This document shows, one piece after another, positions 11,691 to 21,934 of a DNA stretch of 64,000 bases; positions within the stretch are counted from its first letter, which is position 1, and every line of letters starts with the position of its first letter. Position numbers and translations under genes: made by a program. A model generated the notes under the pieces. That model saw only the letters and a program-made list of their open reading frames with translations. It made no database searches and was not told the DNA's origin. Source of the DNA: Siphonodentalium dalli (lineage: Eukaryota > Mollusca > Scaphopoda > Gadilida > Siphonodentaliidae); contig CP136063.1 of the NCBI GenBank assembly GCA_032622095.1, forward strand, positions 143,547,950-143,611,949, given 5' to 3'.

Positions 11691-12376
11691 GTTATTATAC
11701 ATGTGTCCATATAATTGTATTTATTATATTTAGTATTTTGTATACTATATCTTCATTCATTGGAGGAAATAAAAAAAATAAATCAATTCAATTTGATGTG
11801 TTACTAATTAAGTGTTGATACCTATATCACAGTATGAAGCTTATGAGTTAGTTGTGTCAATCATGCATAGCATGTGAAATTCCCATTGTTAAAAAAAAGA
11901 TATCCTTCTCAATGTAAACAAATAATTGAAAACGGATGCATTTTCTGGCCTTTATGGTACATACTACGGACAAGTGAACATATTCTATATGTACTATATC
12001 TTACCATGCCACCATACAATTTGTTAACACCCTGTTCATTCAAAGTTTTCCCATATGCTTCATTTTGTGTTCTATATGTGTTGTAAATTGCGATTCGTGT
12101 GCATGCGATAAAAAATACAACTCCCTACTGTCTCGCTGACAATCAGCACAATCTTTCCGAGTTTTCGATCGCAAAACTCCAATAATCAGATCTAAATGAT
12201 ATTTCTTGGATTTATACACATGACCCGAGCGATTAAATCACATAATTGAATGTGGTACAACAGTTTTTTTTATTACAATTTTACAAGTAAAATCGTGCAG
12301 CATCATACCATTGTTAAATTGTCTGGCAATCCGATCATTGTTGGTGTGTTCTCGTGATGATAAATCATTCTAACTG
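11691..12376. other. No gene recognised; upstream flank of the LINE
   Basis: AT-rich. The 5' boundary of the LINE that follows cannot be placed from sequence alone; coding similarity starts at about 12384. Confidence 0.4.
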
Positions 12377-12383
12377 ATGTGGG

Positions 12384-13646
12384 GTGTTCTGCGGGTGTGG
12401 GTGTCTCCACGCCCAACTGGGTCTGTACATCACTTCTACCAAAGCCAAAAGAAAAAAACATTCAAATGCCAGAAGCCAGTTGAAACTACAGGTATGTCCA
12501 CAAATGATGTGGTGTTGGTTAACATTTTACAAAACACCAAGAAACAACAGAAGACTACAAACAGCACTCATCCTACTACTAATCATAGGAGGGGATATCG
12601 AACAGCACCCCGGGCCGAGGAAAAGGTTGGCAAGTATATATCCATGTGGCCTCTGCCAAGATGATGTAACCTGGACTAAAGGAGGGGTTTGCTGCGATGA
12701 ATGTGAAATGTGGTACCATAGATCCTGCATAGAAATGCCAACAAACGAGTATGAAAGGCTAGCCAACCCGAGCATTGAATGGTACTGCTGTATATGTGAT
12801 AAAGCCAGCATAGACAGCTTCACATACAGAAGTTATGAGCTGGAAACATCAAGCGATTTCTTCAACCTGTCGTCCATAAACCAAACCATAAATAGTCTGA
12901 ATTCATCAGTATTTGAACCACCAAGAGCAAGCAGCCCAGTAGCTGACCCTACTGTAGTAGCCCACCAGAGATCCACAGGTAGCATGCAGGCAGCATCGCC
13001 CGATTCGCCAATAACTGCAGTCAAACAACTCATCAATATTCCTGACAAGACCAATATGCGAATAATGACAGTAAACTACAGAAGTGCACTTCAAAACAAA
13101 GCAGAGCTTGAACTGGCCATCAGCTACATCAAACCCGACATTATCATCGGGACGGAATCATGGTTGAAGGGAGTACGACCGGGAATGCCAAACTCAACCG
13201 ACGCAATCAAATCATCAGAGATATTCCCCCCAAACCTAAATGTATACCGCAATGACAGGACCACCAGAGGGGGAGGCGTCTTCATCTGCACAAATTAATT
13301 GATCCCATCATCCGAAGCCCCAAACCTAGTGACGGATTGCGAAGTGGAGTGGGCTACTGTAAAAACAACAACAAACAAAGACCTATTACTTGCAGCCTTC
13401 TACATGCCACATAGAGAATTGAAACACCTCAACGAACTAAACAAATGCTTTGAAAAACTGGAAAAAAACCACCTGAAAGATCTCATCATTTCCGGAGATT
13501 TCAACTGCTCAGACATAGATTGGGATAAGATGATTGTCAAAGCTGGAGCACCAGACAAGGAAGTTCAACAAAGACTCGTTGATATATGTGCAGAACACGG
13601 GCTAAAACAAATGCAAACATACCAACACGAGAAGAGAACATCCTAG
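12384..13646 (+). pseudogene. LINE ORF2 N-terminus: 2A-like motif, PHD finger, endonuclease
   Basis: The frame runs from ATG 12384 with a single in-frame TAA at 13296-13298 and ends at a frameshift near 13625. Residues 61-70 are hydrophobic (ALILLLIIGG) and lead into DIEQHPGP (71-78), a 2A-like ribosome-skipping motif with His where the canonical motif has Asn. Residues 86-140 form a PHD finger (CGLC, CCDEC, WYHRSC, WYCCIC; C4HC3 pattern). From 224 an exonuclease/endonuclease/phosphatase domain begins: RIMTVNYRS, then PDIIIGTESWL with the catalytic-type Glu at 258, and DRTTRGGGVFI. It continues after the stop with LISGDFNCSDIDW-like sequence. In such LINEs this domain nicks the target DNA. 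The start codon is uncertain. Confidence 0.85.
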
Positions 13647-14211
13647 ACCGTGTCCTGACGAACAACGAATCACTCATAAAAGCAACCAGTACTACACCTG
13701 GGATCTCAGACCATGATATAGTAGTCACAGACTGCATACCAAGACCGCACCATAAGAAGAAAACCCAGCGCAAGACATACGCCTTCAAAAAAGCAAACTG
13801 GATGGAAATAGCAGAAAACATCACCAACATAAGTAAAGAAGTGACCCAGAAATCTGAAGATCCATCGATTACCACTTTTGAAAGATGTGAAGACCGGGAA
13901 AGCATCAGGGCCGGGCGGAATCCCCAACACCGTTCTTAAAAACTGCGCCTATGCGATATCACCAGGACTGACAGCGATATTCAAAAAATCATTAGCAACA
14001 GGACAGCTACCATCTGACTGGGTAAGTGCAAACATCGCACCCGTCTACAAAAAAGGAGACGTCCATCTTGCAGAAAACTACAGACCTGTCTCTCTAACAT
14101 CTGTATGTTGCAAAATCCTGGAACACATTGTATGTCGACACATAATGAACCACCTAGAAAAGCATAACATATTGACGTCACTAAATCATGGATTTAGGAA
14201 AGGACACTCAT
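13587..14211 (+). pseudogene. LINE ORF2: end of endonuclease and start of reverse transcriptase
   Basis: After the frame change near 13625 the frame reads PTREENILDRVLTNN and then SDHDIVVTDC, the C-terminal SDH motif of the endonuclease. A deletion and another frame change follow at about 13870. The RT then begins with KTGKASGPGGIPNTVLKN, SDWVSANIAPVYKKGD and YRPVSLTSVCCKILE, the standard fingers and palm motifs of LINE RTs. It stops at GFRKGHS, where the 14212 transposon is inserted. The same protein line continues at 18049 with VTQLLTT. Confidence 0.85.
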
Positions 14212-14334
14212 CACGGGGTGAAATAAGCGCCTGGTGAATCGGTTCGTCAATGATTTTACGGACGGTTCGTTCCGATCGGGCTCCGGTGCCATTCCGGTTT
14301 TTTTTTAAGTTTTGATTTGTCAACAATTTAAAAC

Positions 14335-14354
14335 ATGTCGGAAAACACAGAAAG
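14335..14354 (+). CDS. Candidate inward first exon at left end of the transposon
   Basis: ATG at 14335 begins MSENTE and meets a perfect GTAAGT donor at 14355. It lies 123 bp from the left terminus. The right end has the mirror arrangement (ATGGAAAACACC... then GTAAGT). The two are recognisably related, so the terminal repeat may once have included promoter, start codon and donor on both sides. No downstream plus-strand partner exon was found. Confidence 0.3.
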
Positions 14355-14867
14355 GTAAGTTAAACAGTTTGTGTTATCGTACCATTTCATTATGCTACGA
14401 TCCAAGGTGACGTCAAGATCACAATAATCAATCCCAGTGACGTTTTACAGCGATGATTGCTTCTTCTTTGTGTGACGTAAATTTGTGTAGAATTGTGTGC
14501 ATTTTGCATTAGAAATAAAACTCCGTAGATCATGCATATTTATAAAGGTGACATCGCTATTTTTGCTAAATGGACTTGGTATAATACCCAATTAAGTTTC
14601 AAAAACACAATTACGTTGTTTCGTTATCAAATTTAGCGATGTAAGTCGGAAACAAAGTCACCATTTCAAGGCTCCGCTTCGTCAACGATTTCTCGGTTCT
14701 GATCCGGTTCGTCACTGTTCGAATCTGGTTCGTCACAGCTCCGATTCGTCGTGATTAGAAACATTACAACACTACTTTTAGCACCAAAATAGGCAATTGC
14801 GCGAAATCTATATAACACCACATTCACATCATGAATACAGGGTATGTCATAGTCGGCTATGTCACGT

Positions 14868-15013
14868 GTATTTGTTACATTTTAAGTTTATATCCAAGAT
14901 AATGAGTTATTAAAGTGGAAGTCTCCGTTCCATTGTTGATATTTGTTACATTTTAAGTTTATATCCAATATAATGAGTTATTAAAGTGGCATTCTCCGTT
15001 CCATTGTTGATAA
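14868..15013. repeat. Tandem duplication of about 73 bp
   Basis: Two copies containing TTTGTTACATTTTAAGTTTA and CTCCGTTCCATTGTTGATA lie head to tail inside the transposon, with only a few differences, so the duplication is recent. Confidence 0.9.
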
Positions 15014-15286
15014 GCATGGTCAAATGTGGGTGAACTATATCAAGATTTTGACATCATATATCATATATGTCATTACAAAGGTTTCTCCGTGCTGTTTATA
15101 CTGTAAACTATACCCACTTGTTGTGGGGTGCAAAATGCACTAACTAGCTATAAATCGGACATATATCTTCACATGTATAGGGGGGACAAATGTAGTGGTA
15201 TCTGAACCGAGAGTGCCGCTTGAATTATTAATATTATTTGGCTGTTTATTTGGCTATGTGATTTTAATGGTAAAGACGCATTTAAA

Positions 15287-17938
15287 TCATAAACTTTGAA
15301 CAAGGTGTTTATGTCCCAAACAAACAACACATTGTGTACGTAACGCCTGCATTTCGGCAATAATTATTTCGGATTCATCGCGCGTTTCCATTTGTGGTTC
15401 AGTTGTTTCGAACAACATTTTTTTTACAGTGCACGTCCGTCATGGGTGTTGCGTTCCTAGGACACTTTACTTGCGGGGAATGCGGACTGCAAGTATAGAC
15501 TGCATGTGGTGGTGTACCGTGAACGTTTTTCACCTTGGATATAGACATGGTCGATTCATCAATCACGTAGTCGTCGGGGGTTCCACCAAGGTCATTGAAT
15601 GATGTGTTGAAGTGAATGGAACGGTATATTTGTTTTAGGCCTACACCAGCATGCTCGTCACGTTGCAATATTGCAATTTCAACTTCCGGATGTTCTATCA
15701 TGTTGTGTCTCACGACCAATCCGACCGACGACATCTTTACTTTGCAATGGTAGCACCTATACTTCTGTAATATAATGAGGAAAAAGACCGTGTTAGTAAA
15801 ATTATATATGCAATGTAATTACATGTATAAATGCAACTATGTCTGTGTTTTCAGTAGAAATATCGTAATATTAGGCCTATATAACATATTGCGACACTAT
15901 TATATATAATGCGGTATCGGATAATGTGGCTTCATATAGCCTATTATATGAATAGAGCATGGCTTGGAGGTGCCTACGCGAATGTAGTGGCCAGTGGGAA
16001 CTACACCTTTCCCACTGGACACTACATTCGCGTAGGCACCGACAATACATGCTCTACTCATTATATTATATCGAACATTCATAGACAAACTGATACTTTA
16101 ATATGGTTACACCATCGGCCATTTCATATATATTTGTATTTATATTTCATTTATTTACATTGCGCTAATCATTATATTATATTGAACATGAATTTACAAA
16201 CTGATGTTCTATAATATTTATATATATATACATCATTTTATTTCTAACCCAAACGCGTAATAGACTAGATATGTTATCCCGCAAACGTGCAAACGTACAG
16301 ACGTATACTACCAGTGGATTGAATTGAATGGTATATATGCATGCCCTGGTCATTGTTCGCTGTGTCAATTAGTGATGCTGGCGTATTTCAGACAATCATG
16401 CTAGCTTGACAGCATATACATATCACAGCTTATAGCGTTCACTCTGAGTTATTGGTATAAACTATCCATTTGACAATAACTATGCACGCGCGATATGACT
16501 AATCTCTCAATCAAAACTATTTGTCGACAACACAGATTATAGTCCCATGCATAGTGGTCTACGTCATAATCCCCTGGCCGTGCTCTACGCTTACGAAAAT
16601 GGCCTACGTCACACCACGTGATATTGGGTACAAGCACTATGCACAATAGAGCCTGCCTCTCGGCCAATCAGCGACGGCGACACAACGGTAAGATATAATA
16701 TTGTGTAATATATGCCTACTCTGATGTGCTACCAACGCCCCTGTAAACAAGCTATTGCAACTGCCAATATATCACATTGTACGTACAATACATCGAATTA
16801 CACCGGAATAGTGTTTTCTTAGTCTTGTAGTCCACCCGCAAGTCAACATTGCGATTCAGTGTCGTTAATGGTGGTGGTTGATTAGACACCTAACACAGCA
16901 CAGGATTAACACGATGACGAACCGGAGCAGTGTGATTTGGAGAGGTACGAACCTCGGGTTCAGTTTGTACGAACCGGAGCTAAAATCGATCTTTGATTTC
17001 ACCCTGTATCGATTACAAATGATATTATTTTTTCGAGATTGAGGTTATACATTAAGGAAGTTAAGTTGTTTCCTTATGAAAATCACTAAACTTATTCAAA
17101 AGCGTGGCATATAATGTTTAAAACACGGCAACAAACCTGTCTCTGCAGAAAAACATGCATCGAATTTGGGTGATCAGTGCATTTTTAGAAGTAATCGGCC
17201 AGGGTTCGCTCTGCCACTTGCCAAATTTGCCAATGGCAAAAATAATTCACAGTTGGCAAAAAATATTTTCATTTGGCAAAAGTTTTGGCAAGTCACTTTT
17301 TAATTCCTTATTAATGAAGTTAAACAATATCGGTCAATCAATACCATTCATTTTCGGAAATTATTACAATGGAATTATATTAGTTGTGTTTTATATGGTT
17401 TCGCAAAAGTTAACACCTCCATTAAGATGCAGTTAATCTGATATCATTAGTATCGACGGGTGGAGGGATTACCTCTATTTAGTGTGATGGTGGTGCTTAC
17501 ATAGCTAATCTTCATATGATGTTCGCTTTTGATCAAGCAACGCTTCTACTATTGTATTGTTCGGTAATCGGTTTATTGTTGTATGATAAACCGTAATAGA
17601 TGAGATCATAATCATTAACTAACTGCTTTTTTATCGATATCAAACAGTGAGTGTCGAAACATAAGACTCAGTCAAGGTTGCAGAAAATTATGCTATTGGG
17701 AATAATATTTGGCAAATTCTAAAAGAATTTGGCAAAAAATATTTTCATTTGGCAAATTATTTGGCAAATGTAAATTTCGTTCCAGCGCGGACCCTGTAAT
17801 CGGCAAAGCTTCTTACATTAAAGTGGTATATAAACGTCAACAGATCTATTCTAGCAAAGATTGCGAAGGGCATCCATACATAAATGTTATTTATTTATTC
17901 AAACTTACCATTTTACCGAGACCTGTGGTGTTTTCCAT
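15287..17938 (-). CDS. Transposon-borne two-exon gene with C2H2-like zinc finger
   Basis: Gene model on the minus strand. Exon 1, 17938-17909, encodes MENTTGLGKM and ends at a GTAAGT donor. Exon 2 begins at 15764 after ATATTACAG; both junctions are phase 0. Exon 2 continues KYRCYHCKVKMSSVGLVVRH, a CxxC-x12-H-x4-H finger-like motif, then EVEIAILQRDE, KQIYRSIHFNTSF and DDYVIDEST. The frame is broken once at an A8 run (about 15419-15426). With one base less it continues MLFETTEPQ, an acidic/Ile helix and CVVCLGHKH, to a TGA at 15289-15287. AATAAA lies at about 15250-15245. Total about 170 residues. Function unknown; the finger suggests nucleic-acid binding, for instance the N-terminal part of a transposase or a repressor. 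The intron contains the hAT MITE and the right GGTTCGTC cluster. An alternative donor (AAG|GTGAAA) lies at 15533. Confidence 0.55.
15938..16071. repeat. Long near-perfect hairpin
   Basis: Arms 15969-15999 and 16010-16040 pair over 31 bp with one mismatch (GGTGCCTACGCGAATGTAGT...), around a 10-base loop. Weaker pairing extends to about 15938 and 16071. It sits in the intron of the transposon gene. It could be a tiny MITE, a recombination scar or a microRNA-like precursor; sequence alone does not decide. Confidence 0.8.
17200..17796. mobile_element. hAT MITE nested in the transposon
   Basis: Ends CAGGGTTCGCTCTG and, reversed, CAGGGTCCGCGCTG are flanked by a perfect 8-bp repeat, TAATCGGC, at 17192-17199 and 17797-17804. 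Clusters of TTTGGCAAA and TTGGCAAAAAATATTTTCAT mark both subterminal regions. It is 597 bp with no transposase. The 8-bp duplication and CAGGG ends are typical of hAT. Confidence 0.9.
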
Positions 17939-18048
17939 TGTGCTGGCCGGTCGGATCGTGACGAACGTCAACCCAAAATCGGGGTCGAACCGTCCGTAAA
18001 TTCATTGACGAACCGATTCAACAGGCGCTTATTTCACCCCATGCTCAT

Positions 18049-19250
18049 GCGTCACACAGCTATTGACCACCAACATAGATTTCCTAACAACATTTGACGT
18101 GAAAATTCAAACTGATGCCGCAATATTAGACTTCTCAAAAGCATTTGACACCGTGCCACACAGAAAACTGCTCGCCAAAGTAAGCAACTACGATATCAAA
18201 GGAAAGTTCCACACCTGGCTTGAAAATTTCCTGACGCAGAGACAAATGAGAGTCGTCGTTGAAGGGCAAGCTTCGTCCAGCGTTTCTGTCGACTCTGGCG
18301 TGCCACAGGGAGCGTGCTTGGACCTCTGCTTTTCCTGTGCCACATCAATGACCTACCAGATTGTGTCTCCTCGCAGGCGAGGTTATTCGCAGACGACTGT
18401 TTATTATATCGCCAAATAAAAACATACAACGACCATGTCACTCTACAGAAAGACCTAGAGAAGCTTGAGGTATGGGCAGAAAAGTGGGGCATGCGATTCA
18501 ACGCTAAGAAGTGATATATCATGTCCACGAGCAAAACAACATCTTTCACATACCAGCTAAACAACTGCCTACTAGAAGAAGTAGATGAAACCCCATACCT
18601 GGGGGTGACACTTTCCAAGGACATGAAATGGTCATCTCACATCACCAAAATCACACAGAAGGCGAATAGTACGCTAGGCTTCATTAGAAGAAACCTAAAG
18701 AAGGCTCCAGCCAATAGCAAGCTGATCGCATATGAAACCTTAGTGCGACCAGAGATGGAATATGCATCAGTTGTCTGGGACCCCCACCTGATAGGAGACA
18801 TTTACAAACTAGAGAGGATACAGAAGAGAGCATCGAGATTCCTAACAGGGGACTATACATCACAAGAGGCAGGAACAATTACCAACATGCTGCGTGAATT
18901 ACAGCTACAAACACTAGAAGGCCGAAGGTATGACCACCGACTCCAGTTGTTTTGGCAAGGTAGTGGACGGGCTGGTCCCGGCTATCGGCACCAAAGACCT
19001 GTTGAGACCAAAACAAAAAGTGGGTCGAAAAATCAAAGCTCGGAAGTTCGAGGGGTACGTATCAACGAACTTTGTTTCTACGCAGGAGTGTAACAACTCA
19101 AAACCCTAATCGACGCGCAGACTACAGAATTCAAAAACTCATTCTTCCCTAAAACAATCAAGGACTGGAATACCCTGGAAGAAGACAGCATGCGATCCAT
19201 CCAAATGACAATGGACGGAGAACCAGCTGAAAACAACAAAACGTCCTAAT
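18049..19250 (+). pseudogene. LINE ORF2: reverse transcriptase core and C-terminus
   Basis: This is the continuation of the split LINE. It reads VTQLLTT, then ILDFSKAFDTVPHRKLLAKV and DSGVPQG, and shifts frame near 18315 to LGPLLFLCHINDLP and RLFADDCLLYR, where the FADD box carries the two catalytic Asp residues. A TGA interrupts at 18512-18514 (NAKK*YIM, normally Cys). The thumb region follows (DETPYLGVTLSKDMKWSSHI, ERIQKRASRFLTGDY). A last frameshift near 18955 leads to VDGLVPAIGTKDLL and the C-terminal FFPKTIKDWNTLEED motif, ending near 19248. Because of the breaks it is not functional. Confidence 0.9.
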
Positions 19251-19300
19251 CATCCCATCCCACGCGCTTATACATCCGAACGGATCCTGCGCGCATCAAA

Positions 19301-19320
19301 TACAGATACAGATACAGATG
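19301..19320 (+). repeat. LINE 3' tail, (ACAGAT)n
   Basis: Three copies of TACAGA end the LINE about 50 bp after its last codon. CR1/L2-group LINEs end in short tandem repeats rather than poly(A), which fits. Confidence 0.8.
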
Positions 19321-19494
19321 TGTCAACAATCGGATTCAGTATTTTGTCAGTTCTCGAGAAATAGAACAAGACATTCGATAACAGCGTATGCTGAATGCCT
19401 GAACCGGACGATATAACGCCAAACCAGACATTAAAACAGGAACCGAATTAGGTGTATCGATTGCAGTCTGTGATAGAATGACTTAATAAAACCA

Positions 19495-19583
19495 CAATAG
19501 CATGAACAAGTAAAGATCGAGTATCCATTGTTTATTTGTCCCGAACCAGTAAAGATCGAGTATCCATTGTTTTCTATACTCGA
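19495..19583. repeat. Tandem duplication (about 48 bp)
   Basis: Two head-to-tail copies of AGTAAAGATCGAGTATCCAT followed by TGTTT, starting near 19509 and 19552. Confidence 0.85.
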
Positions 19584-19645
19584 TAGTGTATATGAATTGT
19601 TGGAACAATTGAAAACAGCTGGGAAAATGTCTTGAATTCGGTAAT

Positions 19646-19733
19646 AGCGAGTTTGCGATTTCAAACCGGTACGGGTATGGGTACGCGTACGGGTAGCTAC
19701 CCGTACCGGTACACGTTTTGTAATCGCAAACTG
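19646..19733. repeat. Short GTACGGGTA hairpin element
   Basis: Ends GTTTGCGATT and AATCGCAAAC are inverted, and the interior has GGTACGGGTA against TACCCGTACC around CGGGTAGCTACCCG. A related half-copy lies at about 21392-21435 (CCCGTACCCG ... ATCGCAAACTCT). Confidence 0.7.
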
Positions 19734-20722
19734 TTTTACGAGTATAATTCAGCACATCGACTGGTAATGTATGGTGAGCCAACTGCAACAAAAAAGATAT
19801 TATAATATTGTTATTCGCATTCGCTTTATTGGCCGATGTTATACTTACCGTTATTGATTGTTGGAAAATTGTATTTATATTAGATTAGATGGGCGGCCTC
19901 AGGATAATCAGTTGCTTTCATCAAGGACTCGGTGGCAGTTGGAAGGGGTTGGTGCTTTTCTTTCACTCTTCTTGATAACATTTTCAACAATTGGATTCTA
20001 CAAGTCATAGACCGATCGAGTGTTGACTATAAATCGGTTGGAATTTTCAGACTTAGAAAATAGATTATGATAGCTCAAATTTACAATTACGTTAATTTTT
20101 CCAACCAATAATTGGTATAAAATGTATTGTTTTAGACCCAGGGTCTAATAATGTCGTGCATGTACTTTCAGTCAGATATAAGACCGAATGTGTCGCTTAT
20201 TTTAGTTAGGGAATATTTATTCTTATTAAGTAATCTTTGGTTTGGATCGAAGGGTCGGGACAAGGGACTATTTATCCCAAGAATTGGGATTTTTGTCGGG
20301 AACTAAACCCGGAGGTAGGTTTGAAAAATTAAACTTGGAAGCATAAAAGGTGTTAAAATGTAGTCTGTTTATTTTTAATGTATTGAATAAAGAGCGTTTG
20401 CTTCACTTCTGTGCGAAACACAGAAAACAGCTGAAACTCGTTATGATTATGCTTAGATTTTGTAGAGTATGTATAGGTATTTCGTGTCTTTAGCGACCTA
20501 TATTATCCCCGCTACAATATACACAAGTATTGTGGTTCAAATGCGTCATGTCCGTTCAGATGGTAAATATATATTAAAATGAGAAATCAGTCCCCAATTG
20601 TATACGATAAAGTAACTAAACGGTTGTATTCAAATGTACAATGCATTGATAAATCCACGATATATTGATTCCCTTGTACAAAGGATTGACACAGGGACTT
20701 GACGACAGGGGTGTCTCGCCCC
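19734..20722. other. No gene recognised
   Basis: AT-rich sequence. A small GGGACAAGGGA / TCCCAAGAATTGGGA cluster lies near 20255-20300. No coding support. Confidence 0.4.
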
Positions 20723-21350
20723 CCAACTTTGGTCAAATGTTCAATTGTTGGAAATTTCACACCAACAATAGGTTGAAATTGTTCTCGTAGTTTGATTTTC
20801 CAAAAAATTAATACTGGAGAATTTGTAGTTTTTAGACCAACATTTGCATATTTTCCTACTATTAGTAAACAAATTGGGATGAAATGGCTATCAGAAACTG
20901 TTGGAAATTTTCCAACCTCTGTCAGGTCTCAAAATTTACAACAATTGGAAAGCTTGATGCCAGTCTAGATGCTAGGATTGAGCAAATTTCATGTTCAGAT
21001 TTCAAAAATTTCTCACACCGGGCCGAACCATGGTCGATCCGGTGTGTCCCAGTCCCTCCCCAGTGGCCAGTCAGAAACTGATAATTAACTCAAGAAAAAA
21101 CAAATCTGGGTGAATTTGCATGGCGTTAGACCACTAGATATTAGCTTTTTTCAGGATCAGATCTACACATTTTCTTGTACTGAATGGTCGACCCAGTGGA
21201 TTATGACCCCCCCCCCCCCCGATTAGTGACAAAAATACTACTGATTTATTTAGAATATGCGAACCATCCAGGCGATTGTGAGGGACCAGTTGGGAAAAAT
21301 CAAAGCCCAACAGGGGGGAGTGCAAATGGAATTACGCGCAAACTTGTGAA
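20723..21350. repeat. Dispersed repeat family A, copy 1
   Basis: The copy begins near TAGGTTGAAATTGTTCTCGT, passes TTTTTAGACCAACATTTGCA and GAAATTTTCCAACCT, and ends near GGAATTACGCGCAAACTTGT. The same sequence order is found at 61709-62250, and related pieces occur inverted at 34265-35075. It probably represents a non-autonomous transposon. Ends are not sharply defined. Confidence 0.75.
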
Positions 21351-21934
21351 TTTTGATATGGTTCAAAGGGTGTAGTTAGAAATTCGAAGGTGAAACCCGT
21401 ACCCGTTCCCATCGGACGGGTATCGCAAACTCTCTAATATTTTAGGTCTATTCCCCGGCATTTCGGGTGCGCATGCCGACATATATAGTCCCTACTACTA
21501 TGCAAATGATCGGTTAATATATTTTCGCTTCGACCTATTTAGATCAGCAGAACCAGACCGTGGTGTAAAACAAACATAATTTCAGGTTTCTGTCATCGGC
21601 CTGTAATATAGAACAGTGTCGAACATGCTTTTTATATTTGGAGAGAATGTCTCCGTCCAAGAATATTGTTTGTGAGAGCGAGCCCTCCATGTATGGTATT
21701 GTCGATAACTCTATGTCAATATATTTTATAGCTTGGATCCGAAAAATCACCTGATTATGGCGAGGTGAGGCGAGGCTTATATAACAAACCGATTTTTGTT
21801 AAGAAAATGCTCTGTTATTATTACCAAATGATAACTAATTCATCGCTGCTTATTTAATATCGATGGATCCAGTTTCATAATTGAATCTCCAATTTAATAA
21901 AATCAAACATGGTCACGGGTTGTAGAAATTTAAT
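21351..21934. other. No gene recognised
   Basis: Contains the half GTACCCGT hairpin at about 21392-21435. The minus-strand ORF at 21750-21544 has no support. Confidence 0.35.

Larger units (their letters stand above)
12384..14211 (+). mobile_element. CR1/L2-type LINE, 5' part (interrupted)
   Basis: One non-LTR retrotransposon runs from about 12384 to 14211 and resumes at 18049. The 2A-like motif, PHD finger, endonuclease and start of the reverse transcriptase are here. The rest of the RT and the tail are after the inserted transposon. Compared with complete elements of this type, roughly 200 residues between endonuclease and RT are missing near 13860-13880. Frameshifts and stops show it is dead. 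Its order of domains and the 3' (ACAGAT)n tail fit the CR1/L2 group. Confidence 0.9.
14212..18043. mobile_element. 3.83-kb TIR DNA transposon with 5-bp target duplication
   Basis: The left end reads CACGGGGTGAAATAAGCGCC and the right end, reversed, CATGGGGTGAAATAAGCGCC. The two agree for about 58 bp with very few differences. The 5-bp direct repeat CTCAT at 14207-14211 and 18044-18048 flanks it; removing the element and one copy restores the LINE reading frame. Subterminal GGTTCGTC-like motifs occur in inward-facing clusters near both ends. A 5-bp duplication and CAC start are reminiscent of Transib/RAG-type elements, but other superfamilies also give 5 bp and no transposase core is visible, so the superfamily is undetermined. 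It carries a small spliced gene (minus strand) and is itself hit by a hAT MITE. Confidence 0.9.

Noticed and set aside
11413-11818. Three overlapping His/Thr/Arg-rich ORFs
   Set aside because: Pure product of the CA/CACG microsatellite.
12377-12664. Second ORF overlapping the LINE start
   Set aside because: Out of frame with the PHD/endonuclease protein and without domains; a shadow frame.
14212-18043. Firm assignment of the 3.83-kb element as Transib/ProtoRAG
   Set aside because: The 5-bp duplication and CAC-type start are suggestive, but no DDE core, RAG-like domain or conserved heptamer was seen, and the second end begins CAT.
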